The position numbers were made by a program, and so were the translations under genes. From Artemia franciscana (taxonomy: Eukaryota; Arthropoda; Branchiopoda; Anostraca; Artemiidae), in assembly GCF_032884065.1 (NCBI RefSeq), contig NC_088868.1, positions 8,256,963-8,320,962 on the forward strand: 64,000 nt of DNA. Direction: 5' to 3'. Below the pieces are notes generated by a model. The model was given only the letters and a program-made list of their open reading frames with translations. It was not told the DNA's origin and ran no database searches. Below are positions 57,093 through 64,000 of this stretch, one piece after another (positions within the stretch are counted from its first letter, which is position 1; each line of letters starts with the position of its first letter).

Positions 57093-57420
57093 TTACTTGT
57101 AAGTTCTCCACTCATCTGGTCTCACAAATTTGTTCGATCTTATTCTTTTACTCCCTGTGATAAGAATACATGCTTGAATAATTTGTTTAAAAATTGCAGA
57201 GCGTTTAGGTGAAATTCTAAAGAAATTACTTATTTTTTCGAAGTTCCTAGACAATTTCTTATTACAGGTATGTTGTACAAATGATTCAGGGCTAAGTTTA
57301 AGGAGGGATTTGAACAGTGAACACATACTACCCGGGGAACATTTCACGGAGGATAGAAGCGCAACCTTGAAACTGGCCACTCATATATGAAGCTCCATCA
57401 TAACCTTGTCCCTTAAATAT
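57093..57420 (-). pseudogene. hAT-type (DUF4371/ZMYM1-like) transposase fragment
   Basis: The minus strand from 57415 reads GQGYDGASYMSGQFQGCASI, the core hAT transposase motif with a catalytic Asp, then LREMFPG. After a stop and frame change, the frame 57380-57093 gives FEKISNFFRISPKRSAIFKQ, matching the family's later FF-x-x-SP-x-R pattern. Stops between the two show it is dead. No flanking inverted repeats could be assigned. It lies in an S28 intron on the same strand as the gene. Confidence 0.65.
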
Positions 57421-58213
57421 TTTAGTTGCTTTCCATCCCAACTAAAATTTGTATGAATTAAGGTCTGCTATCAACTAATTGTTTCTTTTTGAAAAGTCTA
57501 TAATTTTATTTCCGTTTTGAAATGATGGACGTCTAATTAACAAACAGGTGAATAGACTTCTATATAAACTCTGAAAAAACAAAACCGTGATTTAAATTAA
57601 ATTTAACGACCTTAGGGGCCCGAGGTTATAACAGCACGTGACTTACTTGGCAGCAGCCTGGCAATGTTCCCAACTACATTTTCACAAAACAAAATTGTCG
57701 TGTGGAGATCGTCACACATTACTTACTTGTTGTGCATTCATTACTCTACATCAATTGGAATAAAACCCAAAATGAATTTGGTTAGGTTTTAAGACAGCTA
57801 TTTTTTAAATTTTATTTTATAAATGAGTAAATCATTCAGTTTTTATCCTCATCACAATAAGATTTACAAAGTATATTATCCTTTTGATCTATAAGATACT
57901 CAAGATCTATAAGAATATTGACCCTACAGGATAATTTCAGGAAGGGGGAATGTCTCCTTGTTATTCCCCCTATTTATCCCCATTTCCCTCATCCTTCAGA
58001 GTGGGCACAGCCGAAGAACAACTTTTTTTGCGTTTTCTGGCTCTCCCTACAAGTTATAGGAATGGCAAATATCGCACTTCCGACCTGCTTCGACACGTTT
58101 TCAAGTACTTTCAGTTATTCTCAACGCTCAAACATCTGTGACAATTTTAAATCTAGATTAATTTAAATTATTAATTTAAACCATTTTTTAATTTAAATTA
58201 ATTTATTCCATAC

Positions 58214-58526
58214 CTCCTTCTGAAACAGAGCTGTTCCAACTAGTTTTTCTCATATCCTTCAGCATCTTCGAATATTTGAAATCCAAACACGACTGATTAT
58301 AAGCTTCAAGGATAATTCTCGTCACATCTTGATATTGTTCATATTCTTTTCCTGGATACAGTGTAAGGGTGTTGCAAATCAAATCGATAGTTAAATTCGT
58401 CCCTTTAGCTCCTTCAAATTTCGATTGCCTTTGTTATATTGAACGATACCTTCAAAATTACCAGCCAGAGTCTCAAACAGATTTGAAACATCGTTGGTCT
58501 CTTTTAAGTAAATATCGTCACACAGT
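58214..58526 (-). CDS. S28 serine carboxypeptidase exon, with one-base frame break
   Basis: The 313-bp exon runs from acceptor tcttttag to donor GTATGG. It begins LCDDIYLKETNDVSNLFETL, then AGNFEGIVQYNKGNR, S28-type text. Near 58425 the frame changes: the family-like continuation KFEGAKGTNLTIDLICNTL is in the next frame, and goes on to EYEQYQDVTRIILEAYNQSC. Entry and exit phases need 312+2 bases, so exactly one base is missing, in the run cgaaattt. Everything else in the gene is intact. It is either an assembly error, a polymorphism or a disabling mutation. Confidence 0.85.
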
Positions 58527-58572
58527 CTAAAAGATTTGACAAAATTATAAAAAGGAAAACTCACCAAAAAAG

Positions 58573-59795
58573 ACAATATGATACACAATATTTGGTCATC
58601 ACATGCACCCCTGAAATATAATATTTTGGGCCGAATTTTAATCAAAGCTTCTATGCCCAATTTTTTAAGCTAGTTCGAATGTTCTGGTTCGTATGACAAT
58701 ATGATACGCAATATTTGGTCATCACATGCACCCCTGAAATATAATATTTTGGGCAGAATTTTAATCAAAGCTTCTATGCCCAATTTTTTAAGCTAGTTCA
58801 AATGCTCTGGTTCGTATGACAATATGATACGCAATGTTTGGTCGTCACATGCACCCCTGAAATATAATATTTTGGGCAGAATTTTAATCATAGCTTCTAT
58901 GTCCAATTTTTTAAGCTAGTTCGAATGTTCTGGTTCGTATGACAATATGATACGCAATACTTGGTCGTCACATGCACCCCTGAAATATAATATTTCGGGC
59001 AGAATTTTAATCAAAGCTTCTATGCCCAATTTTTTAAGCTAGTTCAAATGCTCTGGTTCGTATGACAATATGATACGCAATGTTTGGTCGTCACATGCAC
59101 CCCTGAAATATAATATTTTGGGCAGAATTTTAATCATAGCTTCTATGCCCAATTTTTTAAGCTAGTTCGAATGTTCTGGTTCGTATGACAATATGATACG
59201 CAATGTTTGTCGTCACATGCACCCCTGAAATATAATATTTTGGGCAGAATTTTAATCAAAGCTTCTACGCCAAAATTTTTTAAGCTAGTTCAAATGCTCT
59301 GGTTCGTATGACAATATGATACGCAAGATTTGGTATGTCACATGCACCCCTGAAATATAATATTTTGGGCCGAATTTTAATCAAAGCTTCTATGTCCAAT
59401 TTTTAAGCTAGTTCGAATGTTCTGGTTCGTATGACAATATGATACGCAATATTTAGTCGTCACATGCACCCCTGAAATATAATATTTTGGGCAGAATTTT
59501 AATCAAAGCTTCTATGCCCAATTTTTTAAGCTAGTTCAAATGCTCTGGTTCGTATGACAATATGATGCAATATTTGGTCGTCACATGCACCCCTGAAATA
59601 TAATATTTTGGGCAGAATTTTAACCATAGCTTCTATGCCCAATTTTTTAAGCTAGTTCAAATGTTCTGGTTCGTATGACAATATGATACGCAATGTTTGG
59701 TCGTCACATGCACCCCTGAAATATAATATTTTGGGCAGAATCAAAGCTTCTATGCCCAATTTTTTAAGCTAGTTCAAATGTTCTGGTTCGTATGG
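58573..59795. repeat. Minisatellite, ten units of about 123 bp
   Basis: Units contain gacaatatgatacgcaat, gtcacatgcacccctgaaat, cagaattttaatcaaagctt and agctagttcaaatgctctgg. Unit starts near 58575, 58697, 58819, 58941, 59064, 59187, 59310, 59433, 59556 and 59677. Two sequence types alternate (gttcgaatgttctgg and gttcaaatgctctgg), suggesting that a two-unit block was amplified. The array starts 47 bp upstream of the S28 exon's acceptor. Confidence 0.92.
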
Positions 59796-60404
59796 TCGGT
59801 TACCAAATTATAAAAAGGAAAACTCATCAAAAAAGAAATTGGTAGTTATGCGTGGTTACTATATTCGGAATCACCATAAAATTTTAATTTCTTTTTATGT
59901 ATGTATTGCTATAAAAATTCCCTTTTTCAGAGTTTCAGCAACTATTAGTTCGTGTGGAGAGCCAATCAGATGGATTTTAACTTTTCTTTCTTTTTACTGG
60001 CTGACAATATCAAACAAGAGATTTCAAAATATAATAGGTCAAATATAATATATAGGTTTTAAAAAAGCGGAGTTCCTTGGTTTTCCATAAATAATGAACA
60101 GCCTAGTTTGACTGGCTGAAGGAAATACGTCACAGACGTAAACCAATGAAATTGCAGCATTTCTTTTACCTTGAAATTATACGAAAGTAATTTCTAATTT
60201 TTTTCTTTGACTGAACCAAGGGGCTAGAGACTGGTGGTTACTCAGATCAGAAACGAATAACATCGCTCTTGTAAAAGAGGAAGAATGCTCTTGTCAGCAT
60301 TTTAGGAAACGGCCCGTAGCAACTACTTCATGACTGTGAAACTGTCATATATAATCTTAAAATGTTGCATAGTAATAAAACGAAAAGGAGAATTTATTAC
60401 TATG

Positions 60405-60625
60405 CGTGGTATCGTCATACAGTCTAAAAGATTTGGCAAAATTATAAATAAAAAGTTTATAATTATAAATTATAAAAAGGCAAACTCATCAAAAAGACAA
60501 TATGATACACAATATTTAGTCGTCACATGCACCCCTGAAATATAATGTTTTGGGCAGAATTTTAATCAAAGCTTTTATGCCCAATTTTTAAAGCTCGTTC
60601 AAATGTTCTGGTTCGTATGAATGAA
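60405..60625. repeat. Duplicate of the exon boundary and one minisatellite unit
   Basis: atcgtcatacagtctaaaag and atttggcaaaattata repeat the real acceptor edge at 58511-58545 (atcgtcacacagtctaaaag), followed by the same aaaaaggcaaactcatcaaaaa and one full 123-bp unit. The stretch includes about 14 bp of coding exon and the acceptor AG. A short second copy of the intron part lies at 59806-59850. Confidence 0.8.
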
Positions 60626-61397
60626 ATAAACTACTTAAAAAGTTAAAAAAAAGCAAATAAAGCAAAAAATAAAGGTCGCTTGACCGATGCCTACAGAGAG
60701 AGGCTACGCTGGTGGATACTTCTTTGCTTCACATGTGACCGCAAGTTCTTAGAGGTAATCGTGGATGAGTAACATTGTTGCTTTATGTGCTAGACGGTGC
60801 GGGAGGGACTAAATAAGTAAATAAGTTTCTTAAGTTTTAGAAATATTCTTAAAATAGTGAAAGAAGGAACGTGTTTAGGGGAGGGTAAACTTTAAACTAG
60901 CCCCCGACCTAAGAATAAAATTCCTTAGGTCCAGTTCGCTAGACGTGACAAAGAGAAATATCGAAAAATAGTACCAGGATTAGGCCAATGTGAAACACAA
61001 AAGGCAGTAAACATTTAGAACTTACATTTCCCGAACTAGGGGGCATCAGTTCACGAAAATGTTTAGTTTTTTAAATAGGGGGAAGATATTTTATTACTTT
61101 TCTATTTTTTTTTCAATGACAATGTTGAAGAGCATATTCCTCAATACCGAGGAGGGGGGAGACAATGCTCTTCCTCTTCGATTATCATCCCTTTTCCAGA
61201 CAGGTTCGTTTAATATTATTTAATTTTTGCTTTTTTTTCGGTTTTACAGCTCCCCCTCCAAAAAAATTCATTATAAAGGTATTGAGTAAGATTCTCTGAC
61301 GAAGTTATTGGCAGACGATATTCCTTATGTCTAGGCATGGAGAAACATATTTTTGACTGTTTTTTACTAATCTTAAAGAGCCCTCAAAACTACTTAC
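60626..61397. other. S28 intron, no gene recognised
   Basis: AT-rich sequence. No repeat family or conserved frame was seen. Confidence 0.35.
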
Positions 61398-61521
61398 TTT
61401 AAGTCTTTTCGCAAGGATTTTCTCTCATTGTTTAAAATTCGCTTCTCAATCTCCTTGGTTGCGATATTTATGGCTTGGCTACATTTGTCACCCAATGAAA
61501 TGCTAACGGACGCCAAATAGT
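61398..61521 (-). CDS. S28 serine carboxypeptidase, first exon in the window
   Basis: The 124-bp exon runs from acceptor ctccttcag to donor GTAAGTAG. It encodes YLASVSISLGDKCSQAINIA, then TKEIEKRILNNERKSLRKDL, corresponding to the family's segment after the APV region and before LCD. Its phases (2 bases in, 2 out) agree with the next exon. The conserved Ser-bearing GGSYPG segment should be in the exon before this one, outside the window, so this locus is a 5'-truncated view of the gene. Together the five exons give about 288 residues of a protein that is normally around 480-510. Confidence 0.9.
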
Positions 61522-62300
61522 CTGAAGGAGAACAAATCCATTGAAAATCATTCATTTTGGAATACACAAATGCATTTCTGACAAAAACAATACATACTTC
61601 AACATGTCGCCGAACCACTAAGATAAAGGAGAAACTAAAAAGGTTGAAAAAAGGACTTTTATAGTTCTGAAGGTCAAATTTTCATGCTCAATTGCTTAGT
61701 AAAGTCTGTTGATCTATGTTTTTCAATCAATAGTTTTCATAAGAAATAAAATATGAATTTAATAATTGTTCATTTTTTTTAGTTCACTTCAACTTTATTG
61801 GTTTTGGCCCCCTTGAACTTTATGGTTATAAATAAAATGTCAAACAATCAAAACGCATCTCCTTTCACATAGCCCTTAGAACTCCATGAGCCCCTAAGCA
61901 AGGCGTCGGCTCTCTCCTCCCTCCTTTCATCAGGCAGCTGATCCTGGTTTGAGTCACAGTATTTTTAGTAGGTGCAACTGAACCGTCAGATGTTTGCTGA
62001 CAAAAAAAAAAACCCAAAAGCACCAAAGGAAGACTCATCTATGCCCCTATTTAACCAACTGATGGAGATACTAGTGACTCTACTAGTATGTCCACTAGTG
62101 ACAAATGAAATGTACTAACAGCTACTGAAATAAATATACAAGATACCATGTAGAAATAGGGTATATCTATTATGGTATTTAAATGCATAGATCGGTGGAA
62201 TTAGGGATAAATGGTAGCCTAGCATGGTTAATTTCGATATGGATGGTAACCCTATTGATAATGTTATTGTAAATAGAAAACTGGCAGGGTCTATAAAAGA
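61522..62300. other. S28 intron, no gene recognised
   Basis: AT-rich sequence. The part after 62115 may hold the degenerate 5' end of the LINE that follows. Confidence 0.3.
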
Positions 62301-62339
62301 GATTAAGGCATAGAAGAGTGCAATTATTAGTGTCAAAAG

Positions 62340-63900
62340 TTAAGATAACCATCTAGTAGCGTCTAAAGTTAATCTAAATTGGAAATTTATCAAGGATAAG
62401 TACCTTCCGGGAAGCTATGACGATGGTAGACTGTAGGATCAGAATTTGAGATAAACTTTCCAGAAAGAGTTGGATACTAAACTGGAGAGTTGAAAATTTG
62501 ACAATGTAGAAGATGGATGGAACAATTTTAGGAAACAAATCTGTGAAGTTGCTGATGGTGTCTTGAGGAAGAAAGTTAGCAGCTAGGAATATTAGTGAAA
62601 ATACTTTATGCTTAGTAGAGGAAGAGGGGCTTGGACAAGAAGTATTTGAGTCATATATCCTTTGAAAATAAAAGGAACGTAAGAAAAAGTGGAGAAAGCA
62701 TTAAAATACGAATAAAGCGGAAGTAAAGTGTAGACCCTGAATAAAATTGCCGAAGATCTGGAAGATGCAGAAGTAAGAGGGCATAGAAGTAAAAAGGAAG
62801 AGGAGGAAGGAAGTAAGGAAGAGGGCATAGAAGTAAAACATTGCACTGGCATGTTAATAAATAGAAAGTGAATAGTGAATCTGGACTTATTCCAATTAAA
62901 GATGGGTAAAGGGTCAGAATTAGTTATGTGGAAAAGTTGCAGTGAGATGGACAGAAGTTTTTTAGAATGTGCTAAACCATTATAAATTTACAGGAAACGA
63001 TACAGAATAGAATTAAAAAATTTATGACATTTTGGAAATGAAGGAGGATTTATTTCGTGAGTAAGAATTAGTGACATAACTAAATAGACTAAACATAAAA
63101 AGGCCCCAGGTGTTGATGGTGTGGTACATACTATTTTTAAATACAGTGGTTGTTAAGTTAGAGACACATTTCTGAAGAATATGAATACGATTTTTGAATA
63201 AAGGGAAGGACCTAGCAATAGAAGAAAGGTGATGAGTGTGAGCGTGGTAATTATAGAAGCATTAGCTTGGTTGCTGTGGCAAGAAAACTACTTAATATGA
63301 CGATAGTTTTTTGATTTACAGATGCTGTAGATAAAGTTTGGGAGAAAAACTGTTTGGTTTTAGGAAAGTTCTTGAGTCATCAAACCCCCACAGTCCTCAG
63401 CTTTACAGATCATGAGCAATCATTTAGTTGAAGCAACAGAAAAGCGTTAACGAACATCTTATCATATCATGGTACGACAAATAAATTTATTAAAAGTAAT
63501 TATTGCTATCACGAAAATTAACAATGCTGCAATTAAGGTGAGAAGTGAGGTAAGTATCCGATTTCGTGTTAAATCAGGAGTTAAGCAGTTTTGCGCTTTA
63601 TCACCATTTACAGGGGTCATTTTGATGGACTTAGTCGTATGAAGCACAGCAAAACCTGAGGGAGAGCACGGACACAAATGGGGAAGTAAAACTCTCTCCA
63701 AGAGTTAAGAATCCTAGGCTTAGGAAAATGAATGAATTTTTAGAGGTTTTACAAGTTCAGGGTACATGAATAAGTTTGAAAATTAATGCTAAGAAGACTA
63801 AGTCATTATAACAAGGGATAAGTAGTGGAGAAGAGTTGAGGTTCAGTAGCAAGAAGATCGATCAAGTGAACAGCTTTAATAATCTAGAACAGCTTTAATA
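62340..63900 (+). pseudogene. RTE-like LINE, endonuclease-RT to RT palm, dead
   Basis: Frames on the plus strand read: FIKDKYLPGSYDDGRL, then KFDNVEDGWNNFRKQICEVA near 62500, the connector before the RT. Near 63095 comes KKAPGVDGV, the RT start, then LVAVARKLLN near 63260. At 63550-63830 lie VSIRFRVKSGVKQFCALSPF, MNEFLEVLQVQGT, INAKKTKSL and KIDQVNSFNNL. The expected YADD box between the last two is deleted, and stops are frequent. It is probably inside or near an S28 intron. Confidence 0.7.
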
Positions 63901-63933
63901 AATAGTAATATTCAATATTAATAAATAATGAAT

Positions 63934-63939
<6 letters not shown>

Positions 63940-64000
<61 letters not shown>
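63940..64000. repeat. (TA)n microsatellite to the window edge
   Basis: Pure TA dinucleotide from about 63942 continuing to the last base, so its length is at least 59 bp. It follows the LINE 3' end, as the other (TA)n tract at 10964 does. Confidence 0.97.

Noticed and set aside
61522-64000. Exon with the S28 catalytic serine (GGSYPG motif)
   Set aside because: Looked for on the minus strand in this interval and not found; it is probably beyond the window edge.

Overview
The window reads as AT-rich, intron-rich nuclear DNA of an animal, most likely an arthropod (a crustacean would fit). The evidence is spliced exons with GTAAGT-type donors and pyrimidine-rich acceptors, several clades of animal LINE, a short-LTR Ty3/gypsy element, a tRNA-derived SINE, hAT and TIR elements, long (TA)n tracts and many degenerate tandem repeats. 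I cannot name the species from sequence alone. Two host genes can be supported, both on the minus strand. Most of the remainder is transposon remains and repeats.

Host gene 1 is a C2H2 zinc-finger gene with three coding exons (28945-28900, 26551-26396, 25259-24553). The splice phases fit exactly. They give a 302-residue protein with an acidic N-terminal half and five fingers, followed by decayed finger sequence after the stop. Host gene 2 is the 3' half of an S28-family serine carboxypeptidase (prolylcarboxypeptidase / thymus-specific serine protease type). Five exons lie between 61521 and 41802, carrying the catalytic Asp and His and a poly(A) signal. The exons that would hold the catalytic Ser lie beyond the right edge. 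One exon has a one-base reading-frame break.

Layout: 0.3-2.6 kb, a four-unit tandem array bounded by inverted repeats. 2.6-3.5 kb, LINE reverse transcriptase remains. 4.0-5.2 kb, fold-back repeats, one with perfect 95-bp arms. 7.9-10.4 kb, two LINE fragments on opposite strands. 11.1-19.4 kb, one I-type LINE on the minus strand, broken by a Mag-like LTR element (13.2-15.8 kb), a 221-bp SINE-like insertion (12.3 kb) and a long-TIR MITE (18.5-19.05 kb). 22.9-24.2 kb, degenerate repeats. 24.5-29 kb, zinc-finger gene. 31.1-34.1 kb, a CR1-like LINE on the plus strand with an opposite-strand LINE inserted. 34.2-36.3 kb, two more MITE copies, one containing a second MITE. 36.3-37.7 kb, LINE fragments and the second SINE-like copy. 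38.9-40 kb, an unidentified coding-like region hit by a tRNA-SINE. 41.8-61.5 kb, the S28 gene, whose introns hold a 5.4-kb array that reverses orientation in its middle, a TIR element, a long fold-back, three other tandem arrays and a hAT fragment. 62.3-63.9 kb, an RTE-like LINE, then (TA)n to the window end.

I found no evidence of a new multi-gene system. The most unusual structures are the orientation-reversing array in the last S28 intron, the four-layer nested insertion at 11-19 kb, the perfect fold-back at 4.0 kb, and a duplicated splice-acceptor segment next to the 123-bp minisatellite.
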